Assembly: GCA_903930765.1 (NCBI GenBank)
Contig: CAIYZV010000240.1
Span: forward strand, 1-33,082
Length of the DNA: 33,082 nt
Direction: 5' to 3'
Source: an uncultured Pirellula sp.
GTDB lineage: Bacteria > Planctomycetota > Planctomycetia > Pirellulales > Pirellulaceae
Part shown: piece after piece, positions 17,078-24,105 of the stretch
Numbering within the stretch: the first letter of the stretch is position 1
Layout: every line of letters begins with the position of its first letter
Notes under the pieces: model-generated
Told to the model about the DNA's origin: nothing
Databases searched by the model: none
What the model saw: only the letters and a program-made list of their open reading frames with translations
Made by a program: the position numbers and the translations under genes

Positions 17078-17854
17078 ATGTCTTTGGCCCGTTTCTTCGT
17101 CAACCAAATTCCAGATCGCGGAAGCGTACACCTGGATGAATCCGAATCGCACCATGCGGCTCGAGTTCTCCGCGCGCACGTCGGCGACGACTGCTTGGTC
17201 TTCGACGGTCAAGGCTACGAAGGGTTTGGAACGATCGAGTCCATCCACAAACGCGATGTCAGCATCAGCATTTCGGCCAAGCGATTTGCTCCCCGAGATC
17301 ACGATGGGAAGCTTTGGTTTGCCATCGCCATGCCCAAAGGGGACCGTCAACGAAGCGTCATCGAAAAATTGGTCGAACTCGGAGTCGACCGCTTGCTACC
17401 GATCGAATCCCAGAGAAGCGTCGCCAAACTCGACGATGATTCGGTCGCCAAACTGCACCGTTACGGCATTGAGGCATGCAAGCAATGCCAACGAAATCGA
17501 TTGATGCAAATCGATCCTCCCATCACGCTAAGGAGTCTGTTCACCCACATCGACTCGCAATCATGCACCGATCGATGGATTTTGCATCCTGGCATCGAAG
17601 GTGCCACGCTATCGAATTTCCTCAAGAGTCAGACAGCAACGCGCGATGCCTCCGAGGAGCGGAACCCGGGCAATGTCACGAAGGGGATCCTTTTCGCAGT
17701 TGGTCCCGAGGGAGGATTCACGGACGAGGAGATCGAGCAATCGAGCCATCACGGTTTCGAGAGACTCAATCTAGGGGAACGGATCTTAAGGGTAGAAACC
17801 GCCGTCGCAAGTGCGGCAACATTAGGATCGGCCGTTCTCCACATCGGAAAATGA
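17078..17854 (+). CDS. rsmE: 16S rRNA m3U1498 methyltransferase RsmE
   Basis: The protein has 258 aa, close to family length. RsmE methylates N3 of U1498 in 16S rRNA using SAM and has a SPOUT knot fold. Visible signatures are SHHAARVLRAHVGD near the N-terminus, MPKGDRQRSVIEKLVELGVD with the R-S of IESQRS, EACKQCQRNR, and the C-terminal knot residues VGPEGGFTDEEIEQ and LNLGERILRVETAVASA. The ATG at 17078 has an AAGGGA-like SD about 10 bases upstream and lies 42 bp after the pump stop codon, so read-through from the efflux cassette is possible. A small CCACG/CGTGG hairpin (17855-17871) follows the stop but lacks a T-run. Confidence 0.96.
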   Translation: MSLARFFVNQIPDRGSVHLDESESHHAARVLRAHVGDDCLVFDGQGYEGFGTIESIHKRDVSISISAKRFAPRDHDGKLWFAIAMPKGDRQRSVIEKLVELGVDRLLPIESQRSVAKLDDDSVAKLHRYGIEACKQCQRNRLMQIDPPITLRSLFTHIDSQSCTDRWILHPGIEGATLSNFLKSQTATRDASEERNPGNVTKGILFAVGPEGGFTDEEIEQSSHHGFERLNLGERILRVETAVASAATLGSAVLHIGK

Positions 17855-17906
17855 CCACGCCCTGGACGTGGCGAGAAAGAGAATCCGCAGCCGCGATTGG
17901 CCGGAA

Positions 17907-18161
17907 CTAGCCTCGGTGATAACCTAGCTTTTCGATGACCGACAACAATTCTTCGGCCGTGATGTAACGACGGCGATGCTCGACTTTGTAGGCGTCGATC
18001 GCTTCGGCAAGCTCTTTCGCGGGAGCGGAATGGTCTCGGTACGAGTTCCCGAACTGGCGACGTTCGTTCGAGCCGACATTGTCGGAACGCTGTCGCCGAT
18101 CTGCGAATGGAGTTGCTGGCACATCCGTGTTGTATCGAAGCATTGTGTCGAACTGAGACAT
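17907..18161 (-). CDS. Small conserved-type planctomycete protein (HRRR..LGYH)
   Basis: I chose the ATG at 18159-18161 (84 aa). A longer upstream extension to 18374 is open but not protein-like, while GAGG eight bases before this ATG is a fair SD. The C-terminal half (FGNSYRDHSAPAKELAEAID, then YKVEHRRRYITAEELLSVIE and KLGYHRG) matches a pattern I recall from small planctomycete proteins of unknown function (inference from memory). It has no signal peptide or membrane helix and is probably cytoplasmic. The N-terminal half is polar and low in hydrophobic residues. No function can be assigned. Confidence 0.75.
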   Translation of the reverse strand: MSQFDTMLRYNTDVPATPFADRRQRSDNVGSNERRQFGNSYRDHSAPAKELAEAIDAYKVEHRRRYITAEELLSVIEKLGYHRG

Positions 18162-18391
18162 CTCACCATCCTCTAGGTAACTCGTCCGCCGGCGCACGAA
18201 CGCACCGAAACTTTTCAAGCCACTGAACGATAGATCACGATACGTGACCAAGCAAAAAACCCGGGGGATTTTTTTGAAGCTCGGCTCACCCTCGAGGACA
18301 ATTGCACCGCTGGTGTCGAATATGCGGCAAATCCGAAGAAGGAGGGTAAGTCGTGGAGTAGAGCGCACGAGCAACCAAGCCAGCAGAGAGC

Positions 18392-18449
18392 CCCCTCAGG
18401 GTTCACGTTGCCAAATTGCCAAGTTACAACGTGAACTTCATCAGAGGGG
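18392..18449. repeat. Large inverted repeat downstream of the tRNA gene
   Basis: Perfect 10-bp arms GTTCACGTTG (18401-18410) and CAACGTGAAC (18427-18436) enclose 16 bases. Outer arms CCCCTC (18392-18397) and GAGGGG (18444-18449) extend the stem across an asymmetric bulge. It lies 13 bases after the tRNA-Leu 3' end (minus strand) and has no following T-run, so it may be a processing or stability hairpin rather than a standard terminator. Confidence 0.7.
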
Positions 18450-18461
18450 ATGGCGGACAAG

Positions 18462-18545
18462 TGCGGTCGAGAGGGCTCGAACCTCCAAGGTATTTCTACC
18501 ACTAGCCCCTCAAGCTAGCGCGTCTGCCAATTTCGCCACGACCGC
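18462..18545 (-). tRNA. tRNA-Leu(GAG)
   Basis: Read on the minus strand the 84-base sequence folds as a class II tRNA. The acceptor stem is GCGGTCG/CGACCGC with discriminator A, as expected for Leu. The anticodon stem-loop is CTAGC-TTGAGGG-GCTAG with anticodon GAG, reading CUC/CUU. The long variable arm is GGTA-GAAA-TACC, and the T arm has loop TTCGAGC. The 3' CCA is not encoded. A promoter lies upstream at 18583-18610. Confidence 0.96.
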
Positions 18546-18582
18546 AATATTTTTGGGGAAAATGTTCCACCGAGGTTCAACG

Positions 18583-18610
18583 AGTTTAGGCCGATTCATG
18601 ACCGCGTCAA
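18583..18610 (-). promoter_or_regulatory. Promoter of tRNA-Leu
   Basis: On the minus strand TTGACG (-35, 18605-18610) and TAAACT (-10, 18583-18588) are separated by 16 bp. The start site would be near 18576, giving a 5' leader of about 30 bases to be removed by RNase P. Confidence 0.65.
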
Positions 18611-18687
18611 GGGCTCTCAGAAACCATTTAGGGCTCTCGCGAGCTACTGGCGTTACCCTTCTTCTCGGGCTGCTGATACCGGCACGG

Positions 18688-19047
18688 TCAGACAGTAACG
18701 AATTTATCGAGTTTAGCTCTCAAATACTGGGACTCGAAAGGCTTGGCCACATAATCATTGACCCCCGCTTGAATCGCCGAGAGGACATGGCCTCGCTGTG
18801 AGTCGGTAGCGAGCATGATGATAGGGACTTTGGAACCGGTTGCGCGGACCGCGCGGACCAATTCCAGCCCGGACATTCCCGGCATATCCCAGTCGATAAG
18901 CAATAAATCCGGCGAGTTGGCCTGAAAGGCCTCGGCAGCTTCGTTGCCGTTTGCCGCTTCCAAAATGTCATCGATACCTACAGCCCGTAAGGACCTAGCA
19001 ACGATTTTCCGCATAACTCCTGAATCGTCCGCAACCAGAGCTCTCAT
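18688..19047 (-). CDS. Single-domain CheY-like response regulator
   Basis: The 119-aa protein is one receiver domain and nothing else. The acidic pair Asp7-Asp8, the phosphoacceptor Asp52 (LLLIDWDMPGMSG), the switch Thr (about 81, MLATDS) and Lys102 (YVAKPF) are all present, so it should be phosphorylatable. GAGGTGA about six bases before the ATG is a good SD. With no output domain it must act by binding a partner or relaying phosphate. No histidine kinase is adjacent; the hybrid-less kinase at 26076 and the Hpt-like protein at 8122 are distant, so pairing is unknown. Confidence 0.93.
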   Translation of the reverse strand: MRALVADDSGVMRKIVARSLRAVGIDDILEAANGNEAAEAFQANSPDLLLIDWDMPGMSGLELVRAVRATGSKVPIIMLATDSQRGHVLSAIQAGVNDYVAKPFESQYLRAKLDKFVTV

Positions 19048-19381
19048 TTGGGTTCACCTCAAGGAATGGATCATCAAATTTGGCCGCAGCTTTGGGCATG
19101 ACTTCAACCGCATCAACGGAGGGCGCCAACAATCGCTGATGGTGTACTGTGGATCATCCTTAACAACAGTCAAATTCGAAGACTTCTTTTTAATCATTAT
19201 GTTTTACCCACCCGGTTCATCACGCCTCCGACATCGCCCGGAAATGACTTCCAACCAGCCTTCTGCCGCGTTGGGGAAATTCGGAACATCAAAGCGACCG
19301 ATAGAAGACGGTAGATGACCGTGTTGCCGGACTTCAGTTCGGCTGAGACACAATCCGTTTTGGACCCAAGGAGACGTGGCG
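19048..19381. other. Divergent intergenic region between the regulator and the small exported protein
   Basis: This 334-bp gap must carry promoters for both flanking genes. It is AT-rich around 19165-19205. A TTGACT on the minus strand near 19170 lacks a convincing -10 partner. I see no gene, repeat array or RNA in it. Confidence 0.5.
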
Positions 19382-19795
19382 ATGCCGGCGATACAAAAAT
19401 CCAAATCGACTGCGGTTACGGGTGCCTCTGCGGTTACCGGCGCCTCTGCGATAACCGCTTATACGATGGTCTTCGCTTTGGCGAGCGTCGCCGTTATCCA
19501 AGCGTCTGGGAAAGCCATAGCTCAACCGCCGGGTCTGCCGCCGGCATCCGGCGCGACTGTTCCCGGACGCGAGGCGATGTGGAACACGCCTGCCCCAACG
19601 CATTACCGCATTTTGGCAAAACCGACCCACCCTCATTCCAAGTCGCCGATCTTCACCCCCGAGGTCCCCTTGCCAAAAATCGAGTCCCAAAGTGTTCAGC
19701 CTTATGCCTACGGGTGGTTTGGAGCGAGAACGCTACCTAATGCCTCTCGCCACTTCGGCTACCGATCGACCTTCACCCAGTGGACGATTAAGTAG
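19382..19795 (+). CDS. Small exported protein of unknown function
   Basis: AAGGAG at 19368-19373 is eight bases before the ATG at 19382 and only two before an upstream GTG (19376), so the ATG is chosen (137 aa). The N-terminus is basic, then hydrophobic (ITAYTMVFALASVAVIQASG) and ends in A-I-A-Q, consistent with a signal peptide that is unusually long because of a repeated AVTGAS unit. The mature part is Pro-rich and ends in YAYGWFGARTLPNASRHFGY followed by a TQW motif, a tail of the kind I associate with small planctomycete exported proteins (memory-based). No enzyme motif is visible. Confidence 0.75.
   Translation: MPAIQKSKSTAVTGASAVTGASAITAYTMVFALASVAVIQASGKAIAQPPGLPPASGATVPGREAMWNTPAPTHYRILAKPTHPHSKSPIFTPEVPLPKIESQSVQPYAYGWFGARTLPNASRHFGYRSTFTQWTIK
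19410..19445. repeat. 18-bp in-frame tandem duplication in a signal peptide
   Basis: CTGCGGTTACGGGTGCCT (19410-19427) is repeated with two changes at 19428-19445, and a third partial copy starts at 19446. It gives AVTGAS repeats in the n-region of the exported protein. Confidence 0.85.
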
Positions 19796-19920
19796 CTAGC
19801 ACGGCAAGTAGCTGCTTTTGCCAAGGCTAGCACAAGCGGCTTGATTCAATTAACAGTACAATGTGCGTTCATCGAATGCCTTGCCTGTGACTGTTTTCTC
19901 TCGGATAGAAGCCAACCTCC

Positions 19921-21822
19921 GTGTCGCTTGATTTTGAAGCCATCGGTCCCTATCGCGTCACCGGACTCCTCGGCCGGGGAGGAATGGGGACGGTGTACAG
20001 CGGAATCCACGCCAAAAACGAACAACAGGTAGCCATCAAAGTCCTCTCGTCGTCGCTGGCGCAGCATGCTCGATTTCGCCGTCGCTTCGACGCGGAAATA
20101 CAGACACTTCTCCGATTGAAACATCCGAACATCGTGCAGTTGATCGGATTCGGTGAAGAGAAAGGTTTGCTGTTCTACTCGATGGAGTTGGTGGAAGGGG
20201 AGAATCTTCATCAACTTCTCAAGCGAGAGTCCACCGTCTCCTGGTCTCAGTCGATGGACTGGGCGATTGAGATCTGCGATGCCCTCAAGCATGCCCATAA
20301 TTTTGGCATCATCCACCGCGACCTCAAACCAGCGAACTTGATGATCAATACCTCGGGAAGCATCAAGCTGACGGACTTTGGCATCGTTAAACTCTACGGC
20401 GCCTCCGAAGCCACCGTGGCTGGCTCCATTCTCGGAACGGCCGATTTTATGTCTCCCGAACAAGCCGAAGGAAAAAGCGTGTCGGTACGAAGCGACTTGT
20501 ATTCGCTCGGAGCGATCTGTTACGCATGCCTTGCAGGTCGCCCACCTTTTACCGGTCAGAGCGTCCCGGAAATCATGTTCAATGTTCGGTACGGGAATCT
20601 GACGCCACTGTCGCAACTTGCCCCCAAAGCGCCGGACGAGTTCTGCGATCTCGTCATGGAATTATTGAATCGGGATGCTTCGCGACGACCACCTACAGCA
20701 TTGGCGGTCGGCAACCGACTGAAGTCCATGAAAGCCGGCTTGACCAATTCTATCGATACGGCTCCGCGGAATCCCTCCGACGTGGAGCACGCCAAGGAAA
20801 TGACCAGCATCGACATGAGCGATTACCCATCGATCGCGCGCCTCTCCGACGCCCCCGATAACAAGGCAACACGGTTTGGCAATCCCGAGCATCCCAGCCC
20901 ACCTAAATCCTCGGAGCCTTCGAAAAATCGTTCGTATTCAGACGCGACACGATTCGGCAATCGCTCGGTAGCGGGACCCGATGATGTCACCCAAGCCGTA
21001 GCTTCATCCGACTCCGTAAGTTCGGCGCATCAAGATATTCCCAGCGGCATCGAAGCGATGGGCAAAACCCATTTTACCGAAGTCACCGACCAAGACCGTC
21101 GGCGAACCGCCGTCAGCTTGGCCAACCCCCACGAAGAACCATCCGGCACTCCATGGACGAGCATTGCAACGATCGGTGCTTTGTTGGCATGCTGCCTGGG
21201 ACTCGCCTATTGGCTTTCAAGACCACCCTCTGCAACATCGCTGTTCCAAAAGATCCAAGCGACCGTTGTCGCCGAGAACGAAGATGCGCTCTTGGAGGCG
21301 GAACCGACCGTTCAACGTTTCCTCGATCTCTACCCCGAAGATATTCGAGCCGCCGAAATCAAGGAAACTTTGGATGAAATCAACACCCTAAAAACGCTGC
21401 GACGACTACAGGTTCGTTCCGGTTACCGCGCCGACAAATTCGACGCACAATCGATCGACCCACTCGAGCAATCGACCATCGACTGCTTGCGACTTTCTTC
21501 CGTCGACCCCAAGGCGGCACTCAAGAAAATCGACGCATTGCTGCTCGTCTTTGCGTCAACGGAACAGCTTTCCCCCTACCAAAAGAGACTGATCGAAGCC
21601 AACCGAAGACTTCGCGAGCAACTCCAGAAAAACGGACTCTCCTCAACGCCCAACCACGCTGCCGACCAAATCAGTCAACAAATGCGATGGGCGAATCTCA
21701 ATCTGAATCCCCAAGAACGCAAGTTATTCCTTCAAGGGCTCGTCGAACTCTACAGCGAGAAGCCTTGGGCAAAGGAAATCATGGAGAGCGTGAAACGGGA
21801 GTTGGAAATCTCGGACAAATAA
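19921..21822 (+). CDS. Transmembrane Ser/Thr protein kinase (PknB type)
   Basis: The protein has 633 aa from a GTG start that begins right at the kinase domain (IGPYRVTGLLGRGGMGTVYS). No SD is visible. All kinase residues are present: Lys40, Glu59, HRDLKPAN (Asp134, Lys136, Asn139), DFG (152-154), SPE (178-180) and RSDLYSLG (Asp192). Residues 280-410 are a disordered juxtamembrane region with two ATRFGN motifs (about 316-321 and 343-348). One membrane helix (about 413-435) is followed by a helical C-terminal domain of about 200 residues outside the membrane, with no PASTA repeats. Kinase inside and sensor outside is the expected topology. Ligand and substrates are unknown. Confidence 0.94.
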   Translation: MSLDFEAIGPYRVTGLLGRGGMGTVYSGIHAKNEQQVAIKVLSSSLAQHARFRRRFDAEIQTLLRLKHPNIVQLIGFGEEKGLLFYSMELVEGENLHQLLKRESTVSWSQSMDWAIEICDALKHAHNFGIIHRDLKPANLMINTSGSIKLTDFGIVKLYGASEATVAGSILGTADFMSPEQAEGKSVSVRSDLYSLGAICYACLAGRPPFTGQSVPEIMFNVRYGNLTPLSQLAPKAPDEFCDLVMELLNRDASRRPPTALAVGNRLKSMKAGLTNSIDTAPRNPSDVEHAKEMTSIDMSDYPSIARLSDAPDNKATRFGNPEHPSPPKSSEPSKNRSYSDATRFGNRSVAGPDDVTQAVASSDSVSSAHQDIPSGIEAMGKTHFTEVTDQDRRRTAVSLANPHEEPSGTPWTSIATIGALLACCLGLAYWLSRPPSATSLFQKIQATVVAENEDALLEAEPTVQRFLDLYPEDIRAAEIKETLDEINTLKTLRRLQVRSGYRADKFDAQSIDPLEQSTIDCLRLSSVDPKAALKKIDALLLVFASTEQLSPYQKRLIEANRRLREQLQKNGLSSTPNHAADQISQQMRWANLNLNPQERKLFLQGLVELYSEKPWAKEIMESVKRELEISDK

Positions 21823-21924
21823 GAGGCCCTGAACATCCCCCCGCACAACCCGCACAATAATGCCCGTTAATACAAGCCATCCTGGATTTCGTTTCGCAAA
21901 CAGCGATGATCCGAGCATGAATAG

Positions 21925-21954
21925 TTGACATTTAGGTACCTTCCCAACTAAACT
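21925..21954 (+). promoter_or_regulatory. Promoter of the argBF operon
   Basis: A perfect TTGACA (-35, 21925-21930) is followed after 18 bp by TAAACT (-10, 21949-21954). The start site would be near 21961, giving a leader of about 130 bases that contains a small hairpin (GTCGC/GCGAC, near 21970-21986) and the terminator at 22018-22053. Confidence 0.7.
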
Positions 21955-22017
21955 CTTTTGTTTTGATTCGTCGCATGTGCAGCGACAGAAACCCCCAACG
22001 AACAAACAAAACTAGTC

Positions 22018-22053
22018 TCGCCGGCGCGTCCCTTCGTGTCGGCGATTTTGTTT
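22018..22053 (+). terminator. Intrinsic terminator, possible attenuator before argB
   Basis: An 11-bp stem (TCGCCGGCGCG with CGTGTCGGCGA, two G-U pairs) closes a 6-base loop and is followed by TTTTGTTT. It is the clearest intrinsic terminator in the window. It lies about 60 bp downstream of the predicted argBF start site and 40 bp before the argB start, so it would stop argBF transcripts unless read through. It could also end transcripts from the kinase gene. Confidence 0.7.
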
Positions 22054-22092
22054 GATAACTCTCGCAACCACGTAATCGAAGCCTGATACCAA

Positions 22093-23013
22093 TTGGACGG
22101 TCAACAAGAAGCGATCAATAAAGCCGACATCCTCATCGAGGCGATGGGTTGGATCCGCCGTTTCCGGGGTAAAACCACCGTCATCAAATTAGGTGGTTCG
22201 CTCATGGGCAACCCCGATGCGATGCGTCATACACTGATCGATATCATTTTTATGGAAACCGTGGGGATGCGACCTGTCGTTGTCCACGGTGGCGGACCGT
22301 CGATCAATAAAGCCATGGAAGCGGCAGCGATCGAACCGGTGTGGGTCAAAGGTCGTCGCGTCACCGATGCAAAGACACTCTCGATCGTCGAACAAACCCT
22401 CGGCTACGAACTCAACACGTTCTTGGCTGACGAAATCGAACGGTTCGGCGGCCGTGCGATGAATTTGAACTTTCGTTCCACAAACGTTCTCTTCGGAGAG
22501 AAACTCCTCTTGGAAGAACCCGGTTCGGGTCCCATCGATCTCGGGTTCGTCGGACAAGTCACCCGCGTCGACCGCCAAACCATCGAAAGCTTGACCTACA
22601 CCGGCCAAATCCCGATCATCCCATCCATGTGCATCGATGATTCGGGGCAGAAATACAACGTCAACGCCGACACAGCGGCGATGGCCGTCGCGGAAGCACT
22701 CGGCGCTGAAAAACTCATTTTCATCAGCGATGTCAACGGTGTGCGGCGCATCAAGGACGACCCATCGAGCGTTATCCATTCGATGACTGCCGATGAAGCC
22801 CAAGAGCTGATTCGCTCAGGAGTCATCTCAGGTGGGATGATCCCCAAGGTAGAAGCATGCCTTTCGACACTCAATCGTGGCGTAGGCAAAGTTCACATCA
22901 TCGATGGACAACTGCGACACTCCTTGTTGATGGAGATTTACACCACGGCTGGTGTCGGCACCGAGATCATTCAGAGTCGAAACACTCAAGCATCCAAAAT
23001 CAACCCCGCTTAA
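22093..23013 (+). CDS. argB: N-acetylglutamate kinase ArgB
   Basis: ArgB phosphorylates N-acetylglutamate, the second and often feedback-controlled step of arginine synthesis. The 306-aa protein has [10 protein letters not shown], the substrate loop [47 protein letters not shown] and [18 protein letters not shown], all family signatures. The TTG at 22093 is needed because the conserved N-terminal helix ([19 protein letters not shown]) begins before the first useful ATG; there is no clear SD. Its stop codon is one base before the argF ATG, so the two are co-transcribed and probably translationally coupled. Confidence 0.96.
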   Translation: MDGQQEAINKADILIEAMGWIRRFRGKTTVIKLGGSLMGNPDAMRHTLIDIIFMETVGMRPVVVHGGGPSINKAMEAAAIEPVWVKGRRVTDAKTLSIVEQTLGYELNTFLADEIERFGGRAMNLNFRSTNVLFGEKLLLEEPGSGPIDLGFVGQVTRVDRQTIESLTYTGQIPIIPSMCIDDSGQKYNVNADTAAMAVAEALGAEKLIFISDVNGVRRIKDDPSSVIHSMTADEAQELIRSGVISGGMIPKVEACLSTLNRGVGKVHIIDGQLRHSLLMEIYTTAGVGTEIIQSRNTQASKINPA

Positions 23014-23014
23014 C

Positions 23015-23965
23015 ATGAAGCACTTGCGGTCCTTGCTCGACCTGAACCACGTTGAGTTCCAAACCATCATTTCCTGGTCTCGCTCTCTCAAGGCGAAACT
23101 GAAGGCGGGACAACGTCCAGACCTGCTCAAGAACCGAACGTGCGCTCTGATCTTCGAGAAAGCCAGCTTGCGCACACGGGTCAGCTTCGAAGCCGGCATG
23201 GCACAACTCGGCGGTACCGCAATCTATTTGACCAGCGATGCCGGCTGGAGAGAACGGGAATCCATCGCTGATTTCGTTCGAGTTCTCGCCGAGTATTGCG
23301 ATTTCGTCGTCTGCCGAGCGATCTCGCAAGCAACCATCGATGAATTGGCCCTCCATGACGTTATCCCGGTCATCAACGGTCTCACCGACCAATCTCATCC
23401 CTGCCAAGCGATCGGCGATGTCTTGACGATGCTCGAAGACTCCAACGGCAACCTTCAAGGAAAAACACTCACGTTTGTCGGCGATGGGAATAATGTCGTC
23501 AAGTCGCTGATCAAAGCATCGCACCTCGCCGGAATGCGGTTTCGATTGGCCTGCCCCCAAAAGTACCAAATCTCGGATTCATACCTCGAATCCTTGCATG
23601 TACGCTATGGAAAAATCGATTTCGCTCAAAGCGAAAACCTGCGAGACATGGTGGCAGAAGCAGACTACATCTACACCGATGTCTGGACCAGCATGGGTCA
23701 AGAAGCAGAAAATGAATCTCGCAAGGCCGCATTTGCGCCCTATCAGGTGAACTCAAAGCTTTTGAGCATTGCTCCCGAGCACTGCAAGGTCCTGCACTGC
23801 TTGCCAGCACGCCGTGGACTAGAAATCACCGATGATGTGCTGGATTCGGAACGAAGCATCGTTTTTCAACAAGCAGGCAACCGACTCCACGCGCAGAAGG
23901 GTCTGCTGGTTTGGCTGGCTGTCGCAAATGGTTACCTCAATCCAAGCAAATCAGGACTCGACTGA
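23015..23965 (+). CDS. argF: Ornithine carbamoyltransferase ArgF
   Basis: The enzyme makes citrulline from ornithine and carbamoyl phosphate. The ATG at 23015 gives 316 aa, normal for the family. Carbamoyl phosphate residues are in FEKASLRTRVSFE, HPCQ is intact, and the SMG loop is in DVWTSMGQE. The ornithine-side Cys motif reads HCLPARRG where most bacterial OTCases have HCLPAHRG, a His to Arg change. The N-terminal LRSLLDL and the SMGQE loop favour OTCase; acetylornithine or other transcarbamylases are less likely but not excluded. It is followed by a repeat array (24001-24060), and no further arg gene is present. Confidence 0.94.
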   Translation: MKHLRSLLDLNHVEFQTIISWSRSLKAKLKAGQRPDLLKNRTCALIFEKASLRTRVSFEAGMAQLGGTAIYLTSDAGWRERESIADFVRVLAEYCDFVVCRAISQATIDELALHDVIPVINGLTDQSHPCQAIGDVLTMLEDSNGNLQGKTLTFVGDGNNVVKSLIKASHLAGMRFRLACPQKYQISDSYLESLHVRYGKIDFAQSENLRDMVAEADYIYTDVWTSMGQEAENESRKAAFAPYQVNSKLLSIAPEHCKVLHCLPARRGLEITDDVLDSERSIVFQQAGNRLHAQKGLLVWLAVANGYLNPSKSGLD

Positions 23966-24000
23966 CTCGCAGCAGCATGAAGCGGTCCCCCATCTTCGAG

Positions 24001-24060
24001 ACCGTACCTCAATTGCCTGCAGCCTACCTCGAATGCCTACAGCCTACCTCGAATGCCTAC
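24001..24060. repeat. 20-bp tandem repeat, two exact copies and one degenerate
   Basis: A 20-bp unit beginning AGCCTACCTC is exact at 24021-24040 and 24041-24060. The preceding 24001-24020 matches it at 15 of 20 positions. It lies in the gap between the convergent argF and SHD1 genes. Confidence 0.85.
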
Positions 24061-24105
24061 AGCGCTCGCTTGCTTCTAGGCCCTCAATTCGCATTGAGTC
24101 TCGAA

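Noticed and set aside
17907-18374. Longer form of the small minus-strand protein (155 aa)
   Set aside because: The first 71 residues are not protein-like in composition, and a better SD precedes the ATG at 18161.
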